Of a stretch of DNA of 44,870 bases, positions 36,529 through 44,870 are shown one piece after another (position 1 is the first letter of the stretch; the number at the start of each line of letters is the position of its first letter). This DNA comes from Brevundimonas sp. (GTDB taxonomy: Bacteria > Pseudomonadota > Alphaproteobacteria > Caulobacterales > Caulobacteraceae). Both the position numbers and the translations under genes were made by a program. The stretch lies in assembly GCF_013912065.1 (NCBI RefSeq), contig NZ_JACESA010000020.1, positions 1 through 44,870 on the forward strand. The letters are read 5' to 3'. The notes beneath the pieces are model-generated. The model was given only the letters and a program-made list of their open reading frames with translations, made no database searches and was not told the DNA's origin.

Positions 36529-36726
36529 TCAGTCGTCCAGCTGCCCGGTCAGGAAAAGCACGCCGACGGCCGTCAGGGCGCCGAGGGCGAAGGCGGTGAT
36601 GATGGAGCCGGCGGCGACGGCGGCGGGGACGGTGACGGGGCGTGCCTCGTACCATTCGACGATGTCGGCCTCGTGCAGGTCGTCGTCGGCGCGGCCCTCG
36701 GCTTCGTAGATGTCGGTCGTGTTCAT
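36529..36726 (-). CDS. Small single-pass membrane protein
   Basis: 65 residues from ATG 36726 (a longer version from 36738 or 36822 is possible). An acidic soluble N-terminus ([26 protein letters not shown]) is followed by one or two short hydrophobic stretches ([27 protein letters not shown]) and GQLDD. No family recognised. It lies between repeat copy 2 and the yebC gene, on the opposite strand to both neighbours. Confidence 0.6.
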   Translation of the reverse strand: MNTTDIYEAEGRADDDLHEADIVEWYEARPVTVPAAVAAGSIITAFALGALTAVGVLFLTGQLDD

Positions 36727-36869
36727 CGGGGGCTCCATCATGCTTGGGGGATCAATACGCCCAAACCGTCGCGGTTCCACCCCGCAAGGGGCCAAGCCGG
36801 ATCGTGACAGCCTGCGCGGCATCGGCTAGGAGGCGCGGCTCAGGTTTCAGACTCTCGAAGACGATCCTC

Positions 36870-37643
36870 ATGGCCGGCCACTCGAAATTCAAGAACATCA
36901 TGCACCGCAAGGGGCGCGCCGATGCGCAGCGCTCCAAGCTGTTCTCCAAACTGTCGCGCGACATCACGGTGGCGGCCAAGTCGGGCCTGCCCGATCCGGC
37001 CGCCAATCCGCGCCTGCGCCTGGCGGTCAACAACGCCAAGGCCGAGAGCCTGCCCAAGGACGTGATCCAGCGCGCCATCAACAAGGCCGCCGGCGGCGAC
37101 GTCGATACGATGGAAGAGGTCCGCTACGAGGGCCGGGGTCCGGGCGGCGTCGGCATCATCGTCGAGGCCCTGACGGACAACCGCAACCGCGCCGCCTCGA
37201 ACATCGGTACGGCCTTCAAGAAGAACGGCGGCGCCCTGGGCGAGATGAACTCGGTCGCCTTCATGTGGGATAAGGTCGGCCAGATAATCTACAAGGCCGA
37301 GGCCGGAACCGAGGACGAGGTCATGGAGGCCGCCATCGAGGCCGGCGCCCAGGACGTCGAGAGCGATCTGGTCAAGCCCGACATCTACGAGGACGCGCCG
37401 GGCCACACCATCTGGACCGCCTTCGAGGATCTGAACGAGGTGGCCGAGGCCATGTCCAAGGTTCTGGGCGACCCGAAATCCACCGCCATCGTCTGGAAGC
37501 CCCAGTCGGAAGTGACGGTCACGGGCGAGGCCGTCGGCACCCTGTTCAAACTGCTGGACGCCCTGGACGCCGAGGACGACGTGCAGAACGTCTATTCGAA
37601 CGAGGACATCTCGGACGAGGACGCGGCCAAGTACGCGGGCTGA
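36870..37643 (+). CDS. YebC/PmpR-family DNA-binding translational/transcriptional regulator
   Basis: 257 residues from ATG 36870. The family start [20 protein letters not shown], the helical first domain, [22 protein letters not shown] and the [16 protein letters not shown] segment are diagnostic. YebC-type proteins have been described both as transcription regulators and as factors easing ribosome stalling at polyproline; which applies here cannot be told. It is often encoded near ruvC in proteobacteria, and here ruvCAB follows after two other genes. A few bases downstream begins the control region of the coiled-coil gene. Confidence 0.94.
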   Translation: MAGHSKFKNIMHRKGRADAQRSKLFSKLSRDITVAAKSGLPDPAANPRLRLAVNNAKAESLPKDVIQRAINKAAGGDVDTMEEVRYEGRGPGGVGIIVEALTDNRNRAASNIGTAFKKNGGALGEMNSVAFMWDKVGQIIYKAEAGTEDEVMEAAIEAGAQDVESDLVKPDIYEDAPGHTIWTAFEDLNEVAEAMSKVLGDPKSTAIVWKPQSEVTVTGEAVGTLFKLLDALDAEDDVQNVYSNEDISDEDAAKYAG

Positions 37644-37670
37644 TCGACCAAGGTTAGGCTCGACACTTTC

Positions 37671-37685
37671 GTAACGTCAGATTAA
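37671..37685. promoter_or_regulatory. CtrA-box-like site upstream of the coiled-coil gene
   Basis: GTAA-N7-TTAAC (37671-37686) matches the CtrA consensus TTAA-N7-TTAA at 7 of 8 defined positions. It lies about 93 bp before the ATG at 37778. The window encodes cpdR, a partner of the CtrA pathway, but no ctrA. Confidence 0.4.
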
Positions 37686-37777
37686 CGTCTCACCAAGGAC
37701 GGTGAGCGGTTCGATTCGCCTTTCGAGGACAGGGTCGAGGACGCCGCCGCAAAGCGAGATGCGAGGCGGGCACGATC

Positions 37778-39127
37778 ATGAAACTGACCAGAATCGACAG
37801 GGTCCTGTCGCGCGGCGGTAAAGGCGACCAGACCAAGGACGTGGCGGCCGAACCGGATCGCACGTCCGAACAGGATGTCGCCGGTCTGATCGGCGAACGG
37901 TTCGAAACCATTCAGGACAGCCTGGATCAGTTGTCCGAGATGTCCCAGAAGTTCGGGACGTTCGAGACCCTGCTGGGCCAGCTGCGCGATCCGCTGGAGG
38001 CCGAGTTCCGGTCGCGGCGCGATAACCATGTCGAACTGGTCAACCTGCGCAACGCCAACGCCGCGGCGATGAAACAGGTCGGCGCGCTGAACGCCGAGGT
38101 TCGCAAACTGTCGGACGCCCTGGCCGAGTCGGAGGCCAAGGCCGACGATCTGGCGGCGCGCGGCGGAGAGACGACCGCCAATCTGCAGGAGGCCCGGGTC
38201 GACCTGGGTCGGCTGCGCAGCGAACTGGCCCAGGCCGCGACGCGGCTGGAGGGTCTGGAGACAGTCGAGCGCGCCTCGGCCCAGCGGATTCGCGAGCTGG
38301 AGCAGGATCAGGACTCGCTGCGCAACCAGCTGAAACAGGCCGAGACCGCCCGTTCGGAATCGGAGGCCACCCGCGGCCAGGTCCAGCGCGATCTGGCCCT
38401 GGTTCTGGAAGAGAACACCGCCCTGCGTCGCCGGGTCGACGAGGTCGGCACCGAGGTCGCCGGACTGGCGCGCGCCGCCGCCGCCGGCGAAGGCCAGCTG
38501 GCCACCGAACGCGCCCGCGCAGCCTCCGAACAGGCCGAGGCCGCCCGCGCGATCCGTTCGCTGGAAAGCCACGTCGAGTCCGCCCGCGCCGAGATCGCCG
38601 CCCTGACCGCGCGACTGGACACGGCCACGGCCCGCGCCAACGGCCTGGAAGTGCTGAACAGCGAACAGGCGTCGCGGCTGAACGAGCTTCAGACCGGCGG
38701 CCATGTGGTCGAACGGCGCGCCGACACGCTGCAGGTCGCGCTGGACCGGGCGATGGAACGGGTGCGTCTGCTGGAAACCGAAACCGAAGAGTCGCGCCAG
38801 CGTCAGGCGGCCATGGAGGTCGCCCGCGTCGCCGCCGTCGATCGGTCCGAGGCCCTGACCAAGGCGGCCATGGCCCATGACAAGGCCATCGCTCGCGCCG
38901 AGGAGCGGATGGCGAAGCTGCAGGCCAAACTGACTGCCGCCCAGGACGAGCACGAGGCCCGCGTCGACGCCCTGACCCAGCAGGTCAGCGCCCTGCGCGA
39001 GGATCTGGAAAGCGCCCGCGCCGAGGGGGCCATGTCCGCCGCCGCCCTGGACGCCGCCCGTCGCGGCCGCGGCGGCCGCGCCACCATCGCCGACGCGGCG
39101 GCCCAGCTGCAGGCCATCGTCGGCTGA
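37778..39127 (+). CDS. Long coiled-coil protein, intermediate-filament-like candidate
   Basis: 449 residues. A short basic N-terminus (MKLTRIDRVLSRGGKGDQ) is followed by a segment ending DPLEAEFRSRRDNHVELVNLR. From ~95 to ~425 the protein is almost unbroken heptad-like coiled coil, Ala/Glu/Arg/Leu-rich with no proline (for example LEAELRKLSDALAES-type repeats). The C-terminus is a short Gly/Arg-rich patch (RRGRGGRATIADAAAQ). Layout (basic head, long rod, short tail, ~450 residues) is like crescentin of Caulobacter, but similarity is not confirmed and the gene could encode another coiled-coil structural or envelope protein. A CtrA-like box lies upstream. The long minus-strand frame over this gene is a shadow. 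Confidence 0.75.
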   Translation: MKLTRIDRVLSRGGKGDQTKDVAAEPDRTSEQDVAGLIGERFETIQDSLDQLSEMSQKFGTFETLLGQLRDPLEAEFRSRRDNHVELVNLRNANAAAMKQVGALNAEVRKLSDALAESEAKADDLAARGGETTANLQEARVDLGRLRSELAQAATRLEGLETVERASAQRIRELEQDQDSLRNQLKQAETARSESEATRGQVQRDLALVLEENTALRRRVDEVGTEVAGLARAAAAGEGQLATERARAASEQAEAARAIRSLESHVESARAEIAALTARLDTATARANGLEVLNSEQASRLNELQTGGHVVERRADTLQVALDRAMERVRLLETETEESRQRQAAMEVARVAAVDRSEALTKAAMAHDKAIARAEERMAKLQAKLTAAQDEHEARVDALTQQVSALREDLESARAEGAMSAAALDAARRGRGGRATIADAAAQLQAIVG

Positions 39128-39167
39128 CGACGGGGAACATTCGTCCGACTCCGGCGATTGATCGGGG

Positions 39168-39866
39168 ATGGTCACCGAAGTCCTCGCCAACGCCGTTCCG
39201 CCCATCTTCGGCGCCGTCGTCGCCGGAGGATTGATCGGGCTGGAGCGCGAGTGGCGAGGGCGAGCCGCCGGGTTCAGAACCCATATTCTGGTCAGTCTGG
39301 CCTCGGCCCTGCTGATGCTGGCGGCCCTGTCCCAGGAGGACTGGGCTTTTCGCGCCCTGCCGAACGAAAACATCACCACCGATCCCATCCGCATGGCGCA
39401 CGGCGTGCTGACGGGTATCGGCTTCCTTTGCGCGGGGGTCATATTCCGCACGGGTTTTTCTGTTCACGGCCTGACCACGGCGGCGTCGCTGTGGATCACG
39501 GCAGCCGTCGGGCTGTTGTTCGGGGCCGGCCTTTACGGACTGGGCGCCCTGGGCGCCGGGGTGACGGCCGTGATCCTGGGCGGCCTGAGGTTGATCGATA
39601 GACAGATGCCCGGGAAAACCGTCGTCGAGGCGGCTGTCTGCTGGGAGCAGCGCGAGCCCTCGCCTCACGCGGCGGTCCAGGCGGCGCTTCGCTCCATAGA
39701 CGCCGATGTGCGTCCGGGACGGTTCGAACTGATGCAGGACGGGCGGCGGACGCGGCGCACCTGGCGGCTGAAGGCGACGAACGAGACGGAGCTGGAACGA
39801 CTGGCGGAGCTGCTGAACGCGGTGCCCGGCGTCACGGCCTATCGGCTGAATCCACGCGACGACTGA
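39168..39866 (+). CDS. MgtC/SapB family membrane protein
   Basis: 232 residues. The MgtC signature is present: GGLIGLEREWRGRAAGFRTH near residue 20, then hydrophobic segments LVSLASALLMLAALS, GIGFLCAGVIFR and TAASLWITAAVGLLFGAGL with the conserved Gly and Arg. The C-terminal ~80 residues form a soluble domain (RSIDADVRPGRFELMQDGRR ... LLNAVPGVTAYRL) that looks ACT-like. Proteins of the family affect growth at low magnesium and, in pathogens, ATP synthase activity; the role in free-living bacteria is unclear. The ATG at 39168 is 40 bp after the coiled-coil stop. Confidence 0.88.
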   Translation: MVTEVLANAVPPIFGAVVAGGLIGLEREWRGRAAGFRTHILVSLASALLMLAALSQEDWAFRALPNENITTDPIRMAHGVLTGIGFLCAGVIFRTGFSVHGLTTAASLWITAAVGLLFGAGLYGLGALGAGVTAVILGGLRLIDRQMPGKTVVEAAVCWEQREPSPHAAVQAALRSIDADVRPGRFELMQDGRRTRRTWRLKATNETELERLAELLNAVPGVTAYRLNPRDD

Positions 39867-39912
39867 AGCTGTTCATTGCCCGATAACCCTCTTTGCGGCA
39901 TGAGGGGAACGG

Positions 39913-40431
39913 ATGGCGAACGAACCTGTCAGAATCATCGGTCTGGACCCCGGTCTGCGACGCACCGGCTGGGGCGTGATCGTGTCCGACGGCGCGCGGC
40001 TGAGGTGGGTGGCGCACGGGGTGGTGGCCCCGCCCGAGGCCGCGCCCTTCGCCGAGCGGCTGCTGTTCCTGTTCGAGGCCCTGGGGGCGATCTGCGCCGA
40101 TCACGGCTGCGAGGAGGCCGCGGTGGAAGAGGTGTTCGTCAATGTGAACCCGTCCTCGACCCTGAAACTGGGCCATGCGCGGGCGGCGGTCATGCTGGCG
40201 CCGGCCAAGCTGGGCCTGGCGGTGGCGGAATATTCGCCCAATCTGATCAAGAAGGCTGTGGTCGGGGCCGGTCATGCCGACAAGAGCCAGATCGCCTTCA
40301 TGGTCAAACGCCTGCTGCCGACCGCTGGAGATGTGAAGGCGGACGCGGCGGACGCCCTGGCGGTCGCCGTCACCCATGCGCAACTGAGGAAACGGTCCCT
40401 GCTGGAAGCCCTGCATCGGGGCGCGGCGTGA
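39913..40431 (+). CDS. ruvC: Crossover junction endodeoxyribonuclease RuvC
   Basis: 172 residues. RuvC is a dimeric nuclease that resolves Holliday junctions after RuvAB migration. The catalytic acids are D12 in IIGLDPGLRRTGW, E72/E73 in AVEEVFVN, and D144/D147 in VKADAADALA. The NPSSTLKLGHARAAVM block is conserved. A GAGGGGAACG stretch precedes the ATG. The gene heads the ruvC-ruvA-ruvB group, but a dispersed repeat lies between it and ruvA. Confidence 0.96.
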   Translation: MANEPVRIIGLDPGLRRTGWGVIVSDGARLRWVAHGVVAPPEAAPFAERLLFLFEALGAICADHGCEEAAVEEVFVNVNPSSTLKLGHARAAVMLAPAKLGLAVAEYSPNLIKKAVVGAGHADKSQIAFMVKRLLPTAGDVKADAADALAVAVTHAQLRKRSLLEALHRGAA

Positions 40432-40445
40432 GGGCGGCGGATCAT

Positions 40446-40605
40446 GTCTCCTCCCCGCTTGCGGGGAGGTGGCGCGGCGCCGCTTTGCGCCGTGACGGAG
40501 GGGTTCTTTCCGCGCGGCAGGTGTCGGTGGGGCGTCAAGAACCCCTCCACCCCCGGCTACGCCGGCGGTCCCCCTCCCCATTCGCTGCGCGAACAGGGAG
40601 GAGAC
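40446..40605. repeat. Dispersed fold-back repeat, copy 3 of 3, between ruvC and ruvA
   Basis: Starts GTCTCCTCCCC (40446-40456) and ends GGGAGGAGAC (40596-40605). It contains GTGGCGCGGCGCC, GTGACGGAGGGGTTCTT and AAGAACCCCTCCACCCCC, so this copy is closest to copy 1. Its last bases provide the Shine-Dalgarno of ruvA (GGGAGGAG 6 bases before the GTG start). Confidence 0.88.
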
Positions 40606-40609
40606 GGTC

Positions 40610-41227
40610 GTGATCGGGCGGTTGAGAGGGGTGCTGGCCGAGGTCGGGGAGGCGGAATGCCTGATCGACTGCGCCGGGGTCGGCTATGTGGTTTCGTGCG
40701 GGGCGCGGACCCTGGGGCGTCTGCCGGCGCCGGGCGACGAGGCGACGGTGCATGTGCATTCGCAATGGAGCGAGGATGCGGGGCCGCGCCTGTACGGGTT
40801 TCTGACCCGCGACGAGCGGCGGGCCTTCACCACCCTGCTGGCCATTCAGGGGGTGGGGCCGAAGGCGGCGCTGGCGGTGCTGGACGTGCTGCCGCCCGGC
40901 GAACTGGCGGGCGCAGTGGCGCGAGAGGACAAGGCGGCGGTGGCGCGGGCCAACGGCGTCGGGCCCAAACTGGCCCTGCGGATCGTCACCGAACTGAAGG
41001 GCAAGCCGCTGGGCGACGTCAGCTTCGCGCCCACGGCTCCTGGCGTTCATGTAGAAATCGCGCCGCCTGCGCCATCCCTGACCGGCGAGGCGGTGTCTGC
41101 CCTGCTGGGCCTTGGCGTGGCCGAGATCAATGCGCGCCGGGCGGTGGATCAGGCGCTGATCCGTCTGGGCGAAGAGGCCGAACTGTCCGCCGTGATCCGC
41201 GCGGCCCTGCAGGAGTTGGGGCGGTGA
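40610..41227 (+). CDS. ruvA: Holliday junction branch migration protein RuvA
   Basis: 205 residues from GTG 40610. The OB-fold domain starts [13 protein letters not shown] (first residue from GTG) and includes [18 protein letters not shown] and [18 protein letters not shown]. Two helix-hairpin-helix motifs follow: [16 protein letters not shown] and [22 protein letters not shown] linker leads to domain III ([20 protein letters not shown]), which binds RuvB. RuvA tetramers bind the four-way junction and load RuvB. The ribosome-binding site comes from the end of a dispersed repeat. Confidence 0.96.
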   Translation: MIGRLRGVLAEVGEAECLIDCAGVGYVVSCGARTLGRLPAPGDEATVHVHSQWSEDAGPRLYGFLTRDERRAFTTLLAIQGVGPKAALAVLDVLPPGELAGAVAREDKAAVARANGVGPKLALRIVTELKGKPLGDVSFAPTAPGVHVEIAPPAPSLTGEAVSALLGLGVAEINARRAVDQALIRLGEEAELSAVIRAALQELGR

Positions 41228-41231
41228 ATCT

Positions 41232-41376
41232 GGAGTGGCGAGTGGCGAGTGGCGCGTGGCGATGGGTGAAAAGTGCTAGTGAGCAAGAGGTGAGCTGCCA
41301 TCGGTCTATGGTCGCACAGGCTTGCTCACCCCTGCGCTCGCTTTTCACTCACCAGGCGCCACTCGCCACTCGTCAC
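41232..41376. repeat. Fold-back element between ruvA and ruvB
   Basis: Three nested arms pair perfectly: CGAGTGGCGAGTGGCG (41239-41254) with CGCCACTCGCCACTCG (41357-41372), GTGAAAAG (41266-41273) with CTTTTCAC (41341-41348), and GTGAGCAAG (41279-41287) with CTTGCTCAC (41321-41329). The left part is also a tandem of GAGTGGC. Different in sequence from the 158-bp repeat family. Confidence 0.85.
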
Positions 41377-41387
41377 TGCGATCAACC

Positions 41388-42422
41388 ATGACCCGCGTCA
41401 TCTCCCCCGAGGCCGAGAGCGGCGAAACCTATGATCGGGCGTTGCGGCCGCAGACCCTGGCGGAGTTCGTCGGGCAGTCGCAGGCCAAGGGCAATCTGAA
41501 GGTCTTCATCGACGCGGCGCGGGGGCGGGCCGAGGCGCTGGACCATGTGCTGCTGTTCGGGCCGCCCGGACTGGGCAAGACGACCCTGGCCCAGATCGTG
41601 GCGCGCGAACTGGGGGTCGGGTTCCGGGCGACGTCCGGGCCGATCCTAGCCAAGGCCGGCGACCTGGCGGCGATCCTGACCAATCTGGAGCCGCGCGACG
41701 TCCTGTTCATCGACGAAATCCACCGGCTGAGCCCCCAGGTCGAGGAGATCCTGTATCCGGCCATGGAGGATCATGTGCTGGATCTGATCATCGGCGAGGG
41801 GCCGTCCGCGCGCTCGGTGCGGATCGACCTGGCGCCCTTCACCCTGGTGGGGGCGACGACGCGGGCGGGCCTGCTGGCCACGCCGTTGCGGGACCGGTTC
41901 GGCATTCCGCTGCGGCTGGAATTCTACACCCCCGACGAACTGACGGCGGTGGTGCGGGGCACAGCACGCAAGATGGGGGCGGCGATCGACGAAGAGGGTG
42001 CGCGCGAGATCGCGTCGCGGGCGCGGGGCACGCCCCGGATCGCCGGGCGGCTGTTGCGCCGGGTGCGGGACTTCGCCTCGGCCGACGGGGCCGATACCAT
42101 CACCAAACTGGTGGCGGCGCGGGCCCTGGCGCGGCTGGAGGTGGACGAGGCCGGGCTGGACAGCCTGGACCGGCGCTTCCTGAAGGCCCTGATCGAGAAC
42201 TACGGCGGCGGGCCGGTGGGGATGGACACTCTGGCCGCCGCGATCGCCGAGGCGCGCGACGCCGTCGAGGATGTGATCGAACCCTATCTGCTGCAGCAGG
42301 GCTTCATCATGCGCACCCCGCGCGGGCGGATGGCCTGCGCCAAGGCCTATGCCCATCTGGGCCTGAGCGCGCCTGCGCCGAACCCGAACGCGCCGCCGGT
42401 CCCCGGCGACCTGTTCGAGTGA
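41388..42422 (+). CDS. ruvB: Holliday junction branch migration helicase RuvB
   Basis: 344 residues from ATG 41388; the frame opens earlier but that part lies in the fold-back element. RuvB is the AAA+ hexameric motor of branch migration. Walker A is GPPGLGKT at 58-65, Walker [13 protein letters not shown], sensor 1 GATTRAGLL, and the arginine-finger/wedge blocks [15 protein letters not shown] and [17 protein letters not shown] follow. The C-terminal winged helix ends at [25 protein letters not shown]. The stop overlaps the GTG start of the toxin gene by 4 bases, so the toxin gene is likely in the same operon. Confidence 0.97.
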   Translation: MTRVISPEAESGETYDRALRPQTLAEFVGQSQAKGNLKVFIDAARGRAEALDHVLLFGPPGLGKTTLAQIVARELGVGFRATSGPILAKAGDLAAILTNLEPRDVLFIDEIHRLSPQVEEILYPAMEDHVLDLIIGEGPSARSVRIDLAPFTLVGATTRAGLLATPLRDRFGIPLRLEFYTPDELTAVVRGTARKMGAAIDEEGAREIASRARGTPRIAGRLLRRVRDFASADGADTITKLVAARALARLEVDEAGLDSLDRRFLKALIENYGGGPVGMDTLAAAIAEARDAVEDVIEPYLLQQGFIMRTPRGRMACAKAYAHLGLSAPAPNPNAPPVPGDLFE

Positions 42423-42679
42423 AAATCGCCTTCGATCCGGGCAAGGATGCGAGCAATCGCGAGAAGCACGGATTGTCGCTCGCCCGCGCGCGTGAGATGG
42501 ACCTTGGCGACGCCCTGGTCCTTCTGGATGACCGTCGCGATTACGGCGAGCCACGCTGGCGGGCCTATGGTATGATCGAAGGTCGGCTGCACATGCTGGC
42601 TTTTGCGGTTTGGCAGGGGACGTTGAGAGCCATCAGCTTGCGACGAGCGAACGCCAAGGAGACCAGACGCTATGGCTGA
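42419..42679 (+). CDS. brnT: BrnT-family toxin
   Basis: 86 residues from GTG 42419. The order [40 protein letters not shown] and [20 protein letters not shown] is the BrnT pattern; the family is a RelE-related ribonuclease toxin that cleaves mRNA. The start is translationally coupled to ruvB (GTGA overlap) and the stop overlaps the antitoxin by 8 bases. Toxin first, antitoxin second is the usual brnT-brnA order. Family is firm; activity is inferred. Confidence 0.85.
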   Translation: MKIAFDPGKDASNREKHGLSLARAREMDLGDALVLLDDRRDYGEPRWRAYGMIEGRLHMLAFAVWQGTLRAISLRRANAKETRRYG

Positions 42680-42947
42680 TCCGAAGCTCAGCCTTGATCC
42701 GAGCGACTACGAAGATGTCGAGGTCGACGATCAGGACAATCCGGAATGGACCGAAGAGGACTTCGCCAAGGCGCAGCCTCTGCGGGAGACGCTGCCCGAT
42801 CTCTACGCCCAAATCGTCGCCGAGCGTGAGGTGGGATTGAAACTGCCCGCCGCCACCATCCGCGCCTTCGCCGAAGAGGGCGAGGACTGGCGTGAACGGA
42901 TGGCCGAGGCCCTGACGGAAGCGGCGCGCAAGAAGCACGCCGCCTGA
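42672..42947 (+). CDS. brnA: BrnA-like antitoxin
   Basis: 91 residues. The DNPEWTEEDFAKAQPL block near residue 23 is the typical BrnA N-terminal region that wraps the toxin, and LKLPAATIRAFAEEGEDWRERMAEAL resembles the ribbon-helix-helix region that binds operator DNA. It overlaps the toxin gene by 8 bases. BrnA proteins repress their own operon. Here the promoter would lie far upstream, in the ruv genes, unless an internal one exists. Confidence 0.83.
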   Translation: MADPKLSLDPSDYEDVEVDDQDNPEWTEEDFAKAQPLRETLPDLYAQIVAEREVGLKLPAATIRAFAEEGEDWRERMAEALTEAARKKHAA

Positions 42948-42961
42948 TCCCGGCCTGATCG

Positions 42962-43342
42962 ATGCAGCGACGAGAGGCCTTTCCGTCCTTTTCCCGGCCG
43001 CTCAGGGTGGTCCTGTTCGGCCTGATCGCCGTCGTCGCCGCCGGTTGGGGGGTGTGGATGATGACCCATGGATCGCGCATCGCGCCGCCGGAGCCGCCGT
43101 TGGAACGCACGACGCGTCAGGTCCGCGAACAACTGGGGACCGGGGCCGAGCTGCGCTATTCCGAGATCGGTCAGAAGCGGGCGGTGTGCGGCTATGTCGG
43201 GCGGACGCGCGGCGGGGCGGCGGTCGGGTTCATTTCCCTGCCCAACCGCATCCTGTTCAGCGACGATCCGCTGCCGGCCGAGTTTCGCGACATGCGCGAC
43301 CGCCATTGTCCGGGCTTTCTGATCACCCCGCCCAGGCGTTAG
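42962..43342 (+). CDS. Hypothetical single-pass membrane protein
   Basis: 126 residues. A basic N-terminus precedes one membrane segment (VVLFGLIAVVAAGWGVWMMT, ~15-35). The soluble part has a beta-rich look (AELRYSEIGQKRAVCGYVGR, AAVGFISLPNRILFSDD) and two cysteines (CGYVG, RHCPGF). No family recognised. It sits between the toxin-antitoxin pair and ybgC, 9 bp before ybgC, on the same strand. Confidence 0.6.
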   Translation: MQRREAFPSFSRPLRVVLFGLIAVVAAGWGVWMMTHGSRIAPPEPPLERTTRQVREQLGTGAELRYSEIGQKRAVCGYVGRTRGGAAVGFISLPNRILFSDDPLPAEFRDMRDRHCPGFLITPPRR

Positions 43343-43351
43343 ACTGGGGTC

Positions 43352-43810
43352 ATGAGCGATCTTCCCACCGCAGGCCGTTTCGACGGGCGCGACCACCTGT
43401 TGCCGGTGCGCGTCTATTACGAGGACACCGATTTCACGGGCCTGGTCTATCACGCCAACTATGTCCGCTATTTCGAGCGGGGGCGGTCGGACTTCCTGCG
43501 CGCCATCGGCGTCGGTCATGCCGATCTGCTGGAACAGGACGAGCCCCTGGCCTTCGTCCTGTCGGAGCTGAACATCCGCTATCTGAAGCCGGCCCGGATT
43601 GACGACGCCCTGGTGGTGCGCACGATCTACGAGGCGGTGAAGGGCGTGCGGCTGATCATCCGTCAGAGCGTGGAGCGGGCCGGGGAGGTGCTGTGCCGTG
43701 CCGATGTGACGGCGGTCTGCATCCACCTGGACGGTCGGCCGCGCAGGCCGTCGAAAGGCCTGATCGAGAAGGTCACGCCGTGGCTGGCGGGAAGCGCCGA
43801 GCCCGCCTAG
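43352..43810 (+). CDS. ybgC: Tol-Pal-associated acyl-CoA thioesterase YbgC
   Basis: 152 residues. The hotdog signature VRVYYEDTDFTGLVYHANYVRYFERGRSDF carries the conserved Asp, with the LNIRYLKPARIDD and GEVLCRADVTAVCI blocks. YbgC hydrolyses acyl-CoA or acyl-ACP thioesters and is encoded upstream of tolQRA in most proteobacteria. Here it is 257 bp upstream of tolQ. The ATG is 9 bp after the previous stop, so the genes are probably co-transcribed. Confidence 0.93.
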   Translation: MSDLPTAGRFDGRDHLLPVRVYYEDTDFTGLVYHANYVRYFERGRSDFLRAIGVGHADLLEQDEPLAFVLSELNIRYLKPARIDDALVVRTIYEAVKGVRLIIRQSVERAGEVLCRADVTAVCIHLDGRPRRPSKGLIEKVTPWLAGSAEPA

Positions 43811-43837
43811 GATCGCGGCGATTAGGGAAGGGCGACA

Positions 43838-43939
43838 ATGCAGAACCAGGGAATATCCGCCAGCGCGGTGATCGTGATCATCAGCCTGCGCGCGCCGGTC
43901 GCCGTGGCCGTGGACCCCAATCGCACCCCGAACGAGTAA
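43838..43939 (+). CDS. 33-residue small hydrophobic ORF between ybgC and tolQ
   Basis: ATG 43838 follows the purine-rich GGGAAGGG by 5-10 bases. The product is hydrophobic in the middle (ISASAVIVIISLRAPVAVAV) and ends VDPNRTPNE, then a TAA. It fits a small membrane protein or a Tol-locus leader peptide. The short length makes it uncertain. Confidence 0.35.
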   Translation: MQNQGISASAVIVIISLRAPVAVAVDPNRTPNE

Positions 43940-44067
43940 CCGTAATGACGCGCCTGTCAGGTGACGGGCGTCCAAGGCGACGTTAGAAGCGCGCCGCCAT
44001 ACAATAGTCACGGCCGCTGGCTGCAACAGCGGACGTGCTGAACCCTGATCCCGCCCGGAGCGCCTGA

Positions 44068-44817
<750 letters not shown>

Positions 44818-44820
44818 GCC

Positions 44821-44870
44821 ATGGCCCTGGGCGGTGGCGGCGGCGGCGGGTCGCGTCGAGGACGGCGGGG
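44821..44870 (+). CDS. tolR: Start of TolR, cut by window edge
   Basis: ATG 44821 directly follows tolQ. The first 16 residues read [16 protein letters not shown], the Gly-rich and Arg-rich N-terminus typical of alphaproteobacterial TolR. The membrane and periplasmic parts lie outside the window. Confidence 0.85.
   Translation, partial: MALGGGGGGGSRRGRR

Noticed and set aside
37682-39451. 589-codon open frame on the minus strand
   Set aside because: Antisense to the coiled-coil gene; the Gly/Gln/Leu/Ala pattern mirrors Ala/Glu-rich codons on the other strand.

Overview
The window is a high-GC chromosomal segment from an alphaproteobacterium, most likely Caulobacterales and probably Brevundimonas or a close relative. 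This rests on a CpdR receiver protein, a FeuP/FeuQ-like two-component pair, an RpoE/ChrR-type sigma/anti-sigma pair, a TPP-riboswitch thiC, RTX/DUF4214 and DUF1206 proteins, and a ruvC-ruvA-ruvB-ybgC-tolQ-tolR order typical of the class. No strain is named because that cannot be read from the sequence alone.

Layout. 1-9.5 kb: a YihY/BrkB membrane protein meets hslU tail to tail. A 996-residue RTX/DUF4214 secreted protein, ppa, a DUF599 membrane protein, a candidate small RNA, an N-formylglutamate amidohydrolase, cpdR and tRNA-Val(GAC) follow. 9.5-13 kb: an ECF sigma factor and its ChrR-like anti-sigma factor diverge from an FAD oxidoreductase/DUF1365 operon. The two promoters are back to back and share a mirrored TGATCC motif. 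13-20.7 kb: small exported proteins, a FeuPQ-like operon led by a FeuN-like exported protein, a Crp/Fnr regulator, DUF1206, a FrnE/DsbA-like protein and two hypothetical genes. 20.7-22.5 kb: an AT-richer accessory patch with a recombinase-like DNA-binding domain that lacks a catalytic domain, a 13-codon ORF behind a strong Shine-Dalgarno, several inverted repeats and a small HTH protein. 22.5-31 kb: riboswitch-controlled thiC, a nucleoside hydrolase/ribokinase operon, a polytopic membrane protein, an S9 serine peptidase and a zinc alcohol dehydrogenase. 31-36.8 kb: a thioesterase, a RibD/DHFR-fold protein, a patch of small ORFs, a GH5 glycosidase with a C-terminal carbohydrate-binding module, and small hypothetical genes. 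36.8-44.9 kb: yebC, a long coiled-coil protein with a CtrA-like box upstream, mgtC-like, ruvC, ruvA, ruvB, a brnT/brnA toxin-antitoxin pair, ybgC, tolQ and the start of tolR.

Three copies of one ~158-bp fold-back repeat (18334, 36345, 40446) are scattered through intergenic gaps. A different palindromic element lies between ruvA and ruvB, and another after 20753. The copy between ruvC and ruvA ends in the purine tract that serves as the ruvA ribosome-binding site.

The most interesting items are: the divergent ECF control region together with a ChrR homologue that has lost both cysteines of its N-terminal zinc site; a compact candidate sRNA with promoter, hairpins, anti-SD-like stretch and terminator at 7355-7473; the nested palindrome before the RTX gene; the FeuN-like gene; the coiled-coil cytoskeleton candidate with its CtrA-like box; the toxin-antitoxin pair fused by overlap to ruvB; and the small AT-rich cassette at 21.2-22.45 kb. 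All calls come from reading the sequence and from remembered family features. No database search was run.
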